Below the pieces are notes generated by a model. That model saw nothing but the letters and a program-made list of their open reading frames with translations, searched no databases and was not told the DNA's origin. The position numbers and the translations under genes are program-made. DNA of 64,000 nucleotides from assembly GCA_019635875.1 (NCBI GenBank), contig JAHBYP010000001.1:496001-560000 (forward strand), read 5' to 3'. The stretch comes from Alphaproteobacteria bacterium. GTDB taxonomy: Bacteria; Pseudomonadota; Alphaproteobacteria; Reyranellales; Reyranellaceae. This document shows positions 17,529-25,979 of this stretch, piece after piece (position 1 is the stretch's first letter; each line of letters opens with the position of its first letter).

Positions 17529-17566
17529 GCGGCGCGCGGCCTCGGGGTCGCGCGCCGCTTTCGTTT
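17529..17566 (+). terminator. Rho-independent terminator after the aldehyde dehydrogenase
   Basis: GCGGCGCGC (17529-17537) and GCGCGCCGC (17550-17558) pair perfectly around a 12-base loop, and TTTCGTTT follows. It lies between the convergent aldehyde dehydrogenase and SnoaL-like genes and may serve the first. Confidence 0.75.
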
Positions 17567-17569
17567 CGT

Positions 17570-17938
17570 CTACGCCTTGCCCATACCGGGCGCGAAGTCG
17601 ATGAAGCCGGTGACGGCGCTGAGCCGCCCGTCGTCGACGGTGCAGAAGTCGGTGCCGCCGATCACCGAGCTGCCATCCGGTCCGCACTCCCAGGAGAAGC
17701 GCACGCGGTCGGCGACGGCCTCCACCGGCTTACTGAGCCGGAAGCGGAAGCCCGGGAACTTCGCCTGGACGCCGGCGATCATGTCGTCGATGCCGCCGCG
17801 GCCCGCGCCGCTCATCATCGGATCGACATAGGTGGCGCGCTCGGTCCAGGCGCGGTCGATCAGCGCGCGGCGCCTGCCGGCGTCGGTCTCGTTCCAGCAG
17901 GCGATGTAGTCGTCGATCAGCCTGGTCGTATCGGTCAT
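17570..17938 (-). CDS. SnoaL-like/NTF2-fold protein
   Basis: A 122-residue alpha+beta barrel protein: helix LIDDYIACWNETDAGRRRALIDRAW, then YVDPMMSGAGRGGIDDMIAGVQAKFPGFRFRLSKPVE, as in nuclear-transport-factor-2/SnoaL-like proteins. Some are isomerases or cyclases, others only bind ligands. The ATG at 17938 follows a GGAGGGTCGCC. It is divergent from the SDR at 18050 (111 bases apart). Confidence 0.85.
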   Translation of the reverse strand: MTDTTRLIDDYIACWNETDAGRRRALIDRAWTERATYVDPMMSGAGRGGIDDMIAGVQAKFPGFRFRLSKPVEAVADRVRFSWECGPDGSSVIGGTDFCTVDDGRLSAVTGFIDFAPGMGKA

Positions 17939-18049
17939 GGCGACCCTCCTTGGTTGCGACGACCGACATATCGTCCATGCCCCGCGCGGCGTCGATTACG
18001 TGCGGCGTAAAGGATAGGATGATGCGATGACGACGGGAGGAAACGCATC

Positions 18050-18817
18050 ATGGCGGGCATGCTCGAAGGCAAGACGGCATTGATCACCGGCGCGGGACGC
18101 GGCATCGGCCGCGCCGCGGCACTGCTCTTCGCCGCCGAAGGCGCGCGGGTCGCCGTCGCCGACCAGATTGCCGACGGCGCGGCCGAGACCGTGGCGCTGA
18201 TCAACAAGGCCGGCGGCCAGGCGCTGGCGATCACTGCCGACGTCACGAAGCCGGCCGATGTCGCCGGCATGGTTGGCGCCGCGGTCTCGGCTTTCGGACG
18301 TCTCGACTGCGCCTTCAACAACGCCGGAATCGCCGGCTATCAGGTCGGCGGCGCCGGCAGGAAGACGGCGGAATGGCCCGAGGATGCCTTCGATCGCATG
18401 ATCGCGGTCAACCTCAAGGGCGTGTGGCTGTGCATGCGCGCCGAGCTGGAACAGATGGCGAAGCAGGGCGGCGGCGCGATCGTCAACACCGCCTCGATCG
18501 CCGGACTGTTCGGCATTCCGACCTCGTCGGCCTATGTCGCATCCAAGCACGGTGTGGTCGGCCTGACGCGCACCGCGGCGCTGGAATATGCCGAGAACGG
18601 CATCCGCGTGAACGCGGTGTGCCCGGGTTTCATCGAAACCGACATGACCAGGGACACGATGGCGCGGCGCGGGGCGCAGATCATGGCCGGCATCCCGCTC
18701 AAGCGCATGGGCGTGCCGCAGGACATCGCCGAGATGGTGTGCTGGCTGTGTTCGGATCGTGCCGCCTACGTCACAGGTTCGACACATACGGTCGACGGCG
18801 CCTACACGACGGCATGA
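18050..18817 (+). CDS. SDR family oxidoreductase
   Basis: A 255-residue classical short-chain dehydrogenase: TGAGRGIGRAAA (cofactor), NNAGIAG, catalytic Ser in TASIAG, YVASKHG (YxxxK), NAVCPGFIETDM and the terminal DGAYTTA. It has the layout of glucose-1-dehydrogenase/3-ketoacyl reductase-like enzymes, but the substrate is unknown. AGGAAACGCATC precedes the ATG. The secreted DUF4142-like gene follows 56 bases downstream. Confidence 0.9.
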   Translation: MAGMLEGKTALITGAGRGIGRAAALLFAAEGARVAVADQIADGAAETVALINKAGGQALAITADVTKPADVAGMVGAAVSAFGRLDCAFNNAGIAGYQVGGAGRKTAEWPEDAFDRMIAVNLKGVWLCMRAELEQMAKQGGGAIVNTASIAGLFGIPTSSAYVASKHGVVGLTRTAALEYAENGIRVNAVCPGFIETDMTRDTMARRGAQIMAGIPLKRMGVPQDIAEMVCWLCSDRAAYVTGSTHTVDGAYTTA

Positions 18818-18873
18818 AGGCAACTCCCGGCGGTACTTTGCGTTGGATTGCAAGGTCGCCGAAGGAGGATGCC

Positions 18874-19395
18874 ATGCGGACCCTTTCCCGGCTGGCCGTC
18901 GCTTGCGTGGCGGCAGCCCTGATGGCTATCGGACTTGCCGCCCGCGCCGAGACCTCGAAGGCCGATGCGTTTGCCAGGACCGCCGCCGAGGCGATCAGCT
19001 TCCAGGCCCAGGCGGCACGGCTGGCCGGCAGCGTATCGACGAACACCGAGGTGAAGGCCTTCGCGGTCACGATGCTGGCCGACTATTCGGCGGCGATCAC
19101 CAAGTTCAAGCAGGCGGCGGCCGACACGGCAGTGAAGGAAGCGCCCGAGGAGCTTCAGGGCAAGCTCAAGGACATGATCGACAAGCTCAAGATGGCGCCG
19201 ACGGCCAGCTTCGATTCGCTGTTCGTTGACACGCAGGTCGCCATGCATCGCGACATGCTGGTGCTGTTCAGCGACTATGCCGGCTCGGGCGAGAACCCTG
19301 CGCTGAAGAAGTTCGCCGCCGACTTCCTCCTCTCCCTGCAGGACCATCAGATCCGGCTGGAGAAGCTGTCCAAGGCGCTACCGCGGCCGGCGTAG
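18874..19395 (+). CDS. Secreted DUF4142-like protein
   Basis: A 173-residue protein with a signal peptide (cleavage after AARA, before ETSKADAF). The rest is four long helices with the DUF4142 pattern: AEAISFQAQAARLAG, NTEVKAFAVTMLADYSAAITKFKQ, VDTQVAMHRDMLVLFSDYAG, NPALKKFAADFLLSLQDHQIRLEKL. These ferritin-like periplasmic proteins are of unknown function. GAAGGAGG just upstream sets the start. Confidence 0.83.
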   Translation: MRTLSRLAVACVAAALMAIGLAARAETSKADAFARTAAEAISFQAQAARLAGSVSTNTEVKAFAVTMLADYSAAITKFKQAAADTAVKEAPEELQGKLKDMIDKLKMAPTASFDSLFVDTQVAMHRDMLVLFSDYAGSGENPALKKFAADFLLSLQDHQIRLEKLSKALPRPA

Positions 19396-19411
19396 TCTCC
19401 CGAGAAGACGC

Positions 19412-20920
19412 CTACGCCCGCCGCGGCGTGTTCAGGTTCACCGTGACGTTCTTGCGCTGGGTGAAGCTGTCGAGCATGCCCTCGAGCGAGAACTCGCGGC
19501 CGATGCCGCTCTGCTTGTAGCCGCCATAGGAATGGCCGGGCGACTGGCCCAGCCCCTGGTTGACCTGCACCCAGCCCGACTCGATCGCATGCGCCGTGCG
19601 CAGGGCGGTGCCGATGTCGTGCGTCCAGACATAGGCGGCGAGACCGTAGTGGCTGTCATTGGCCATGCGGATCACCTCGGCCTCGTCGGTCCAGCGGATC
19701 GCCACCAGCACCGGCCCGAAGATCTCCTCGCGCGCCAGCCGCCAGTCGTTGGACTGGTCGGCGAAGATCGTCGGGATGGCGAAGTAGCCCTCGCTCAACG
19801 GCCCGCTCTTGGGCGGCAGGCCGCCCATCACCAGCCTGGCGTCGGCGCGGCTCAGCCCTTCCTCGACATACTTGCAGACCTTGGTGAACTGCTTGTTGTT
19901 GATGATGGTGCCGATGTCACTCGCCTCGTCGAGCGGATCGCCGAGCTTCAGCGCCGAAGTCTTGGCCTTCAGCTTGGCGAGGAACGAATCGAAGATGTCG
20001 GCGTGCAGGAAGAGCCGCGAGCCCGCCGTGCAGGACTGGCTCTGCCGCGTGAAGCGCATGGCGGCAATGATGCCCTCGACTACCCAGTCCTCGTCGGCGT
20101 CGGGATAGACGATCGACGGGCTCTTGCCGCCCAGCTCCAGCGACACCGGCACGATGCGTTCGGCGGCGGCGCGCATGATCACCTTGCCGACCTCGGTGGA
20201 ACCGGTGAACGACAGCTTGCGGATCGCCGGATGGTTGGCGAGCGGCCCGCCGACCTCGGGGCCGTAGCCGGTCAGCACGTTGAGCACGCCCGGCGGCAGG
20301 AACTCCTGGCAGATCTCGGCCATCAGCAGCACGCCCAGCGGCGCGTCCTCGGCCGCCTTCAGCACCAGCGCGTTGCCGGCGCACAGCGCCGGCGCGATCT
20401 TCAGCGCACCCAGCAGCACCGGCGCGTTCCACGGGATGATCGCGCCGACGACGCCCAGAGGCTCGCGCCTCGTGTAGGACAGCACGTGTTCGCCCAGCGG
20501 GATGGTCTCGCCCTTGAGCTCGCCGGCCAGCCCGCCGAAATAGCGGAAGATGTCGGCCGCGCCGCGCGCTTCGCCGCGCGCCTGGGTCCGCAGCGCGTTG
20601 CCGGTCTCCAGCGAGATGATGCGCGCCATCTCCTCGACGCGCGCCTCGAAGGCCTCGGCGATCTTCAGCAGGAGCCTGCCGCGCTCGCGCGGCACCACCT
20701 TTGCCCAGGCCGGCTGGGCCTTCCGCGCCGCCGCCACCGCGCGGTCGACGTCGGCGGAAGCGGCGCGCGGTACCTCGGCGATCGGCGCGCGCCTGGCCGG
20801 ATTCTCGACGCTGAAGCGCTGGCCGGAGGCGGCCTCCACCCACTGGCCGTCGATCAGCATGCCCTTGGTTCGCGGCGCGATGACGGCGTGCGGCTGCGAC
20901 TGGGGGGCCATGGTCGACAT
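19412..20920 (-). CDS. Aldehyde dehydrogenase family protein
   Basis: A 502-residue aldehyde dehydrogenase, distinct from the one at 16080. It shows IPWNAPVLLGALKIAPAL, FTGSTEVGK, catalytic Glu in LELGGKSPSIVYP, catalytic Cys in SQSCTAGSRLF, EEIFGPVL and YKQSGIGREFS. The start at 20920 (MSTMAPQ) follows GGAAAGG; a second ATG lies nine bases in. It lies downstream of the stress-protein gene on the same strand with a 125-base gap and probably has its own promoter there. Convergent with the DUF4142-like gene. Confidence 0.92.
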   Translation of the reverse strand: MSTMAPQSQPHAVIAPRTKGMLIDGQWVEAASGQRFSVENPARRAPIAEVPRAASADVDRAVAAARKAQPAWAKVVPRERGRLLLKIAEAFEARVEEMARIISLETGNALRTQARGEARGAADIFRYFGGLAGELKGETIPLGEHVLSYTRREPLGVVGAIIPWNAPVLLGALKIAPALCAGNALVLKAAEDAPLGVLLMAEICQEFLPPGVLNVLTGYGPEVGGPLANHPAIRKLSFTGSTEVGKVIMRAAAERIVPVSLELGGKSPSIVYPDADEDWVVEGIIAAMRFTRQSQSCTAGSRLFLHADIFDSFLAKLKAKTSALKLGDPLDEASDIGTIINNKQFTKVCKYVEEGLSRADARLVMGGLPPKSGPLSEGYFAIPTIFADQSNDWRLAREEIFGPVLVAIRWTDEAEVIRMANDSHYGLAAYVWTHDIGTALRTAHAIESGWVQVNQGLGQSPGHSYGGYKQSGIGREFSLEGMLDSFTQRKNVTVNLNTPRRA

Positions 20921-21045
20921 GGGTGATTCCTTTCCGATGCTGAACGCGTGGCCCGCAGATTGGTCCGCCGATCGCGCATGGACAAGATGCAACGAGGCGG
21001 ATTCGTCACGAACCGTCCCGTCCGAAGGCCCAGGGGCCTCGTGGG

Positions 21046-21645
21046 CTAGAGGTAGCCCTTCATGCGGATGCGTTCGATCTCCGCCGGCGTCGGCCGGTAG
21101 GGATCGCCTCGGGGATCGAAGCGCTGCCAGCCGCCGGCCCGGTACTCGCCGCCGCGGATCTCGGGGTCGATCGGCTCGTGCCGGGCGAAGATCGCGCGCA
21201 CGCGCTCGGCGTCCTCGTCGGCGACGCGGGCGCTGACCAGCGTGCCGCCGCGGCGCACCGCCTCGGTGTAGACTTGTGCGTAGTCCTCGGACTCGCCGGC
21301 GCCGACCAGGATGTCGACCAGGCCGCCGATGGCCACGCCACCTGCGGCGCCGGCCATCGCGCCCACCGCCGCCGCCGCGGCCCATCCGGCCGCGACCACC
21401 GGACCGAGGCCCGGAATGGCAAGCAGACCCAGCCCGGCCAGCAGGCCCGCGCCGCCGCCGGCGACCACGCCGACGCCCGCGCCGGCCTCGGCGCCGGTGG
21501 TATCGGTCGCGTCGTCCAGCGCCTTGCTGACATGTCGGTTGGCGACAAGGGTGATGTCCTTGTGCGAGATGCCGTTGGCCTCGAGCTCCTCGACCACGTC
21601 CTTGGCCTGGCCGTAGCTGTCGTAGACATGGCTGATGGTCTTCAT
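21046..21645 (-). CDS. General-stress-protein-17M-like membrane protein
   Basis: A 199-residue protein. The N-terminal domain (MKTISHVYDSYGQAKDVVEE, about residues 1-75) matches the general stress protein 17M/YflT-like fold. A long Gly/Ala-rich hydrophobic stretch (about 62-120) resembles the glycine-zipper domain of stress-related membrane proteins, and a polar C-terminal part ends in a YRPTPAEIERIRMKGYL tail. It follows topoisomerase IB by 26 bases and is probably co-transcribed; such pairs are common in general-stress regulons of alphaproteobacteria. Function unproven. Confidence 0.82.
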   Translation of the reverse strand: MKTISHVYDSYGQAKDVVEELEANGISHKDITLVANRHVSKALDDATDTTGAEAGAGVGVVAGGGAGLLAGLGLLAIPGLGPVVAAGWAAAAAVGAMAGAAGGVAIGGLVDILVGAGESEDYAQVYTEAVRRGGTLVSARVADEDAERVRAIFARHEPIDPEIRGGEYRAGGWQRFDPRGDPYRPTPAEIERIRMKGYL

Positions 21646-21671
21646 GGGACGGACTCCTGGCATGCGTGGAT

Positions 21672-22766
21672 TCAGCCTCGGGATCCAACGGCGCCCGAGC
21701 GGGGCGGGTTGCCGGTGCCGCGCGGGGAATCTCGGTCGCCGGCCGGGCGCGCCACGACGCGCGCGAGGGCCTGCGCCGCTTCGAGCGTCGACTGGCCCCG
21801 CTTGGCGAGGCGGCGCAACCGCCCGGCCTCGAAAGCGGAGACGATGGCGTCGTGCACGTAGCTGGTGCGGCACACCGTCGGGGTATTGGCCAGTTCGCCG
21901 GCGATGGTCGTGACTGCCGCGCGTATCTGCGCGCGCCGGCCGCTTGCGCTGTCGGCCGGGACCGTGGCCGCCAGCGCCTTCAGGGCCGTCGTCGAGGCGA
22001 GCAGGGTACGGAAATCCTTCAGCGTGACCGGCCGTCCGGCGACCTCGCGCAGGAAGCGGTTGACGTCCGCGGCGCGTACTGGCCGCACGTCACCGTCCTC
22101 GCTGCGATACTGGAACAGGCGACGGCCGGGCAGCGCGACCAGCCGCCTTACGGCCGCCATGAAGCGCCGGTCGCGCAGATCCTTGCTGACGATCGCGCCG
22201 CCCTTGGCCTTGAACCGCAGCGTGCACAACCCTCTGCCGAGCGTCAGGTTCGACTTCAGCAGTGTCGTCGCGCCGCGCGTGCCGCGTTCGCGGGCGTAGG
22301 TCTCGCCGCCGGCGCGCATCGCGGTGAGCGTCACCAGGCGCACGACCGCCGCGGAGGCGAAGCCCAGGTCGCAGTCGACCGAGGACAGGCCGCGCGACAC
22401 GGCGCGGCGGATCGACGGCAGCGACCTGGCCAGCGACGCCAGACGGCGCGCCTTCAGTGCCTCGCGCACCTCGTTCCAGAGCGGGTGATAGCGATACTGC
22501 AGGCGGCCGGCCGCATCCTCGCCGATCGCCTGAAGGTGCGCGCCGGGATCGGCCGACAGCCGGACGTTGTCATAGGCCGGCGGCACCGCCAGCGACTTCA
22601 GCCGCCGGATCTCGACGGCATCGCGGATGACCGCGCCGCTCGCGTCGACGTATCGAAAGCCTCTGCCGAAGCGCCGCCGCCGTACCGCGAGCGACGTCGG
22701 TCGCACGATCCTGAGCCCTTTCTCGCGGGCGAGTTTCATCACGAGAGCGCGTTGTGCCTTGTTCAT
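21672..22766 (-). CDS. DNA topoisomerase IB (poxvirus-like type)
   Basis: A 364-residue type IB topoisomerase that relaxes supercoils through a 3'-phosphotyrosine. Features: N-terminal GFRYVDASGAVIRD and LAVPPAYDNVRLSADPGAHLQAIGEDAAGR...YRYHPLWNEVR; catalytic segment MRAGGETYARERGTRG (first Arg), Lys in RFKAKGG, second Arg in LKDFRTLLAS, and the nucleophile Tyr in CRTSYVHDAIV. The usual RIGN reads RAGG, a small deviation. It heads a likely operon with the stress protein. Bacterial homologues are non-essential and usually stress- or stationary-phase-linked. Confidence 0.92.
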   Translation of the reverse strand: MNKAQRALVMKLAREKGLRIVRPTSLAVRRRRFGRGFRYVDASGAVIRDAVEIRRLKSLAVPPAYDNVRLSADPGAHLQAIGEDAAGRLQYRYHPLWNEVREALKARRLASLARSLPSIRRAVSRGLSSVDCDLGFASAAVVRLVTLTAMRAGGETYARERGTRGATTLLKSNLTLGRGLCTLRFKAKGGAIVSKDLRDRRFMAAVRRLVALPGRRLFQYRSEDGDVRPVRAADVNRFLREVAGRPVTLKDFRTLLASTTALKALAATVPADSASGRRAQIRAAVTTIAGELANTPTVCRTSYVHDAIVSAFEAGRLRRLAKRGQSTLEAAQALARVVARPAGDRDSPRGTGNPPRSGAVGSRG

Positions 22767-22848
22767 CGCGTCACGAAACGCCGTCGGGGAACGGCCGTTC
22801 CGGGAGGGGCGTTGTCAGGGATGAGCGCCTTCATCCGGAAGCACCACC

Positions 22849-23088
22849 ATGCCCGACCCCAAACGCCCCGGCCCGACGCCGATCGAGCGCCCGCCGAACC
22901 CGGATCCCGACCGTGAGCGCCGGGCGCCCGGCGGCGACCACCCCGGCGATGCGCCGATCGAGGTGCCGCCGCGCGATCCCGATCCCAACCGCGACGAGCC
23001 CTCGCCAAGGCTGATCGGCCCCGAGGACGAGGATCGCAAGGTCCGCACCGACAAGGGCGAGAAGCGTCCCTTCGGCGTGATGCCATAG
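22849..23088 (+). CDS. Small proline- and charge-rich hypothetical protein
   Basis: A 79-residue frame, almost entirely Pro, Asp, Arg and Glu, so predicted disordered. Two similar blocks are visible: PNPDPDRERRAPGG (about 16-29) and PRDPDPNRDEPSP (about 41-53). The ribosome-binding site is weak. The frame does not overlap other genes and fills the gap between topoisomerase IB and the VOC gene. Family not recognised; may be a real small protein or chance coding. Confidence 0.5.
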   Translation: MPDPKRPGPTPIERPPNPDPDRERRAPGGDHPGDAPIEVPPRDPDPNRDEPSPRLIGPEDEDRKVRTDKGEKRPFGVMP

Positions 23089-23127
23089 ACTCTGCTAGGC
23101 TCGCACCATGCCGGGGAGGGCATGGGC

Positions 23128-23658
23128 ATGAGTCGCTTGTTTGGGGAGATGCGCCAGGTCGGCATCGTCGTGCGCGACGTCGAGGCGGCGATGAAGCACT
23201 GGATCGAAGTCTGCGGCGTGGGACCGTGGTTCTACGCCGAGAGACTGTCGATCACCGACTTCCACTATCGCGGCATGCGCTACGACGACATCCACTTCTC
23301 GATCGCGCTGGCGAACTCCGGCGACGTGCAGCTCGAGCTGATCCAGCAGCGCTGCGACACGCCCACGATGTACCGCGACTTCCTCGCCGCCGGTCACGAG
23401 GGCATGCAGCACTGGTCGAGCTGGCCGGAGGATTACGACGCGAAGCTGAACCGGGCGCTGGCCAACGGCTACACGGTAGGTCAGCAGGGCGACAGCGCCC
23501 GCGGCCGCTTCGTCTATCTGTGGAACGAGGGTCACCCCGGCACGGTGATCGAGATGGCCCACATGACGCCGACGCGCCAACGCGTGTTCGACGCCGTGCG
23601 CGACGCGGCGAGAAACTGGGACGGCAGCGATCCGATCCGGCGGGCGTGGCCGAGTTGA
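23128..23658 (+). CDS. VOC (glyoxalase/dioxygenase superfamily) protein
   Basis: A 176-residue protein: MRQVGIVVRDVEAAMKHWIEVCGVGPW, LELIQQ, HWSSWPEDYDAKLNRALANGY, and a final GTVIEMAHMT, the paired betaalphabetabetabeta repeats of VOC proteins. It resembles the glyoxalase-like subgroup found beside SDRs and acyl-CoA genes. Start: ATG 23128, about seven bases after GGGGAGGG, is preferred to ATG 23122, which is too close. The metal site can be proposed only loosely (first His missing, Glu in IEMAH). Confidence 0.85.
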   Translation: MSRLFGEMRQVGIVVRDVEAAMKHWIEVCGVGPWFYAERLSITDFHYRGMRYDDIHFSIALANSGDVQLELIQQRCDTPTMYRDFLAAGHEGMQHWSSWPEDYDAKLNRALANGYTVGQQGDSARGRFVYLWNEGHPGTVIEMAHMTPTRQRVFDAVRDAARNWDGSDPIRRAWPS

Positions 23659-23829
23659 GTCTGGGTGCGCCGTGGGCAGATGGCGGGGCCGCGGATGGGC
23701 TTCATCCATTGTTCTTCTCGAACGAGGTGCCCGAACGTGGCTGACCCACGCGTTGCCGATACGCAAGGATGGCTCTACTCGGATCTCACGTAGCAAGCGA
23801 CGCTAGCGCAAACTGTTGGAGGAGCGCCT

Positions 23830-24678
23830 ATGGGACCGAAGCTGGTCGACTACCTTACCTACGAGCCCGAGGAGTCCGGCATCCTCTGGATCAAGTTCAA
23901 TCGAGCGGACCGGCTGAACGCGCTGATCGGCTCGTCGGAGGAGAACGGCACCGTCGCCAAGGTCGGCGAGTACATGCGCGCCGGCGACGACGATCCGAAG
24001 ATCCGCGTGATCGTGCTGACGGGTGTGGGCCGCGTGTTCTGCGCCGGCGCCGATCTGCGGGGCAAGGCGTCGAAGGAGGTGACCGGCGAGGACTTCCTCG
24101 GCAACCGCGGCGCGCACGAGGGCATCGACGCCTCGCGCCAGCATTTCTTCCACGGCTTCACCAAGCTGCATCGCGACATCTCGCTGATCCGCAAGCCGAC
24201 CATCGCCATGATCAACGGGCCGGCGGTGGGCTCGGGCATGGACATGGCGCTGCATTGCGACATCCGCGTCGGCTGCGAGAAGACGCGTTTCGTCGCCTAT
24301 CACAATGCCGGGCAGATCATCGAGAATGGCGGCAGCTACTACCTGCCCAAGATGGTGGGCCTGGGGCGCGCGCTGGAGTTCGCCTATACCGGCGAGCTTG
24401 ACGGCGAGCGCGCCTACCAGTGGGGCATGCTCAACCACCTGGTGCCGTCGGAGAAGCTCGAGGAGACCACGCGGGCGCTGTGCGAGCGCATGATGAACGT
24501 GCCGCCCCTGGTGCAGTGGATCGGCAAGCGCATCATGCGCACCGCCGTCGACACCACGATGGAGAACACGATGGTGCTGACGTCGAATGCCGGCAGCATC
24601 CTCAACGCCTCGGAGGACGCCAAGGAGGCGCGCCGCGCCTTCATCGAGAAGCGCAAGCCGATGTACAAGGGCGCGTGA
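23830..24678 (+). CDS. Enoyl-CoA hydratase/isomerase family protein
   Basis: A 282-residue crotonase-like protein. Oxyanion-hole segments: RADRLNAL..., GRVFCAGADLRGKA, and INGPAVGSGMDMALHCDIRVGCEKTRFV. The second catalytic region reads NAGQIIENGGSYYLPKMVG with Glu at about residue 161, as in hydratase-type members. GTTGGAGGAG precedes the ATG. Substrate unknown; it stands alone, with 171 bases upstream that hold no other recognisable feature. Confidence 0.9.
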   Translation: MGPKLVDYLTYEPEESGILWIKFNRADRLNALIGSSEENGTVAKVGEYMRAGDDDPKIRVIVLTGVGRVFCAGADLRGKASKEVTGEDFLGNRGAHEGIDASRQHFFHGFTKLHRDISLIRKPTIAMINGPAVGSGMDMALHCDIRVGCEKTRFVAYHNAGQIIENGGSYYLPKMVGLGRALEFAYTGELDGERAYQWGMLNHLVPSEKLEETTRALCERMMNVPPLVQWIGKRIMRTAVDTTMENTMVLTSNAGSILNASEDAKEARRAFIEKRKPMYKGA

Positions 24679-24699
24679 GGCCGCTTCCCGTCGGTCGGG

Positions 24700-25056
24700 C
24701 TATCGCGTGCAGCGTCGGGCGGCATCCCTTGCCGCCACGATATGCCGGCCGCGCTGATCGGCGCGCTCCTCGAAGGCCACGGTCGTGCCGCCGCCGTCGA
24801 GCAGGCTGATGAAAAAGCTGGCGACCGGCGTCCCCATCCTCTGGCTGCCGTGCGTGTACAGATGCACTTCGGCCCGGTTTGTCGGCGGCGGCCGCACGAC
24901 GGGCACCGCGGCCAGGCGCGGCTGCATCTGCTTCATCAGGCAGTTGGCGATGACGTCGTAGGACGAGCCGGCCGCCGTCGCCAGCAGCGTCTGCTGGGCG
25001 AGGGCGGCCCCTGGCGCGAGGCCGAGCAAGGTCAGGACGACAAGGCGGGGACGCAT
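24700..25056 (-). CDS. Small secreted protein of unknown function
   Basis: A 118-residue protein with a signal peptide (MRPRLVVLTLLGLAPGAALA, cleavage before QQTLL). The mature part has two Cys (ANCLMKQM and the final RRCTR), which may form a disulfide. GGAGG lies six bases upstream of ATG 25056, ruling out the longer GTG start at 25068. Family not recognised. Convergent with the enoyl-CoA hydratase. Confidence 0.7.
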   Translation of the reverse strand: MRPRLVVLTLLGLAPGAALAQQTLLATAAGSSYDVIANCLMKQMQPRLAAVPVVRPPPTNRAEVHLYTHGSQRMGTPVASFFISLLDGGGTTVAFEERADQRGRHIVAARDAARRCTR

Positions 25057-25177
25057 GGCGACCTCCACAGGTTTATCTGCGGGGGAACTGCACAGATCGC
25101 CCGACGGTTCCCTTCAGGCCCAGTCGGCGCAAAATAATTCGGCTGGAGACTGGCGACAACGCGATCCAGAATCCCTC

Positions 25178-25251
25178 TGTCATCCATCCCGAGCGGAGCG
25201 ACGGATCTTGGAATCGTTGTAAAAGATTCCGCGCTACGCTCGGGATGACAT
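25178..25251. repeat. Dispersed-type palindromic intergenic repeat
   Basis: The left part TGTCATCCATCCCGAGCG and the right part CGCTCGGGATGACA are inverted copies around a 40-base centre containing GACGGATCTTGGAATC. This is the well-known kind of small alphaproteobacterial intergenic element that opens GTCATCCCGAGCG and folds into a hairpin. Only one copy was seen in the window. Confidence 0.6.
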
Positions 25252-25277
25252 GTGAGCTCGATTTGCCGCTCGCCGGT

Positions 25278-25934
25278 TCAGCTCTGGATCGGGAAGACGC
25301 CGACGAGCTTGTATTGTCCATTCGCGACCGCCTGATAGAGCTGGAAGTGGAACTCCCAGGCCGTGCCGATGCGGAATCCGAAGACCGTCGCGTTGAGCGA
25401 GATGCCGCCGCCCAGCCGGCGGTAGAGTGCCGGCTCGAACATCTTGATCGCGGCGCTGTTGACCGGCACGCCGTGCTCGTTCCAGGTCTGGTTGCGCTGC
25501 CCGGCAGTCTGGCCGCCCTGGTTGGCGTGCGAGACCCGGCGCGAGCCATCCGCGGCGGCCGGACCGATGCCGAACGTGCAGCCGTTGAGCGTGATGGTGA
25601 AGCAGAAATTGGCCGCGCCGGCGCCGGCGAGCGGGACCGAGTGCACGCCGCCGGCGGTGTAGTTGCAGACATAGGCGCGCACCGAATCGTTGACGCCGGT
25701 GCCGTTGGAACGAATGGCGAAGACGTCGATCGGCTTGCCCGACGGATTGACAGCGATCGGCGCCTTCATCTGGCCATTGATGATCGCCTGTCCAGCGGCG
25801 CCGATCGACACCCATGCCTCGCCGTTGGCCGCCGCCACGTTCTGCATCAACCCGCCGATCAGCAGGTTGTCGTTGAGCCAGGGCAGGATCAGCGCGGGAT
25901 TGGCCTGCAGGTTGGCGAAGTTGGGCAGCGGCAT
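25278..25934 (-). CDS. Orphan protein with an LNGC...H motif, possible deamidase-like fold
   Basis: A 218-residue protein without signal peptide or membrane segment. CAGGAGTGCCCG precedes the ATG. From residue about 85 on, the pattern is beta-rich, with C119 in TLNGCTFGIG and H136 in RRVSHANQGG, 17 residues apart. CNF1- and BLF1-type toxin deamidases share an LSGC(T) motif with a catalytic Cys and a His 12-15 residues later, so a thiol deamidase-like domain is a reasonable but unproven guess. The C-terminal part (ATVFGFRIGTAWEFHFQLYQ) is also beta-like. It lies 45 bases upstream of the oppeptide permease gene's stop side, on the same strand, so it could be read from the transport operon. Confidence 0.7.
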   Translation of the reverse strand: MPLPNFANLQANPALILPWLNDNLLIGGLMQNVAAANGEAWVSIGAAGQAIINGQMKAPIAVNPSGKPIDVFAIRSNGTGVNDSVRAYVCNYTAGGVHSVPLAGAGAANFCFTITLNGCTFGIGPAAADGSRRVSHANQGGQTAGQRNQTWNEHGVPVNSAAIKMFEPALYRRLGGGISLNATVFGFRIGTAWEFHFQLYQAVANGQYKLVGVFPIQS

Positions 25935-25979
25935 CGGGCACTCCTGTTGCCTGGCAGATATCCTACTGGCACTGCACCG

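Noticed and set aside
19412..21688. Fusion of stress protein and aldehyde dehydrogenase in one 758-residue frame
   Set aside because: The upstream part is out of frame with the real stress-protein gene and looks like a shadow; the dehydrogenase starts at 20920 with a ribosome-binding site.
25180..25250. CRISPR repeat or IS end
   Set aside because: Only one palindromic copy, without spacers, target duplication or transposase.
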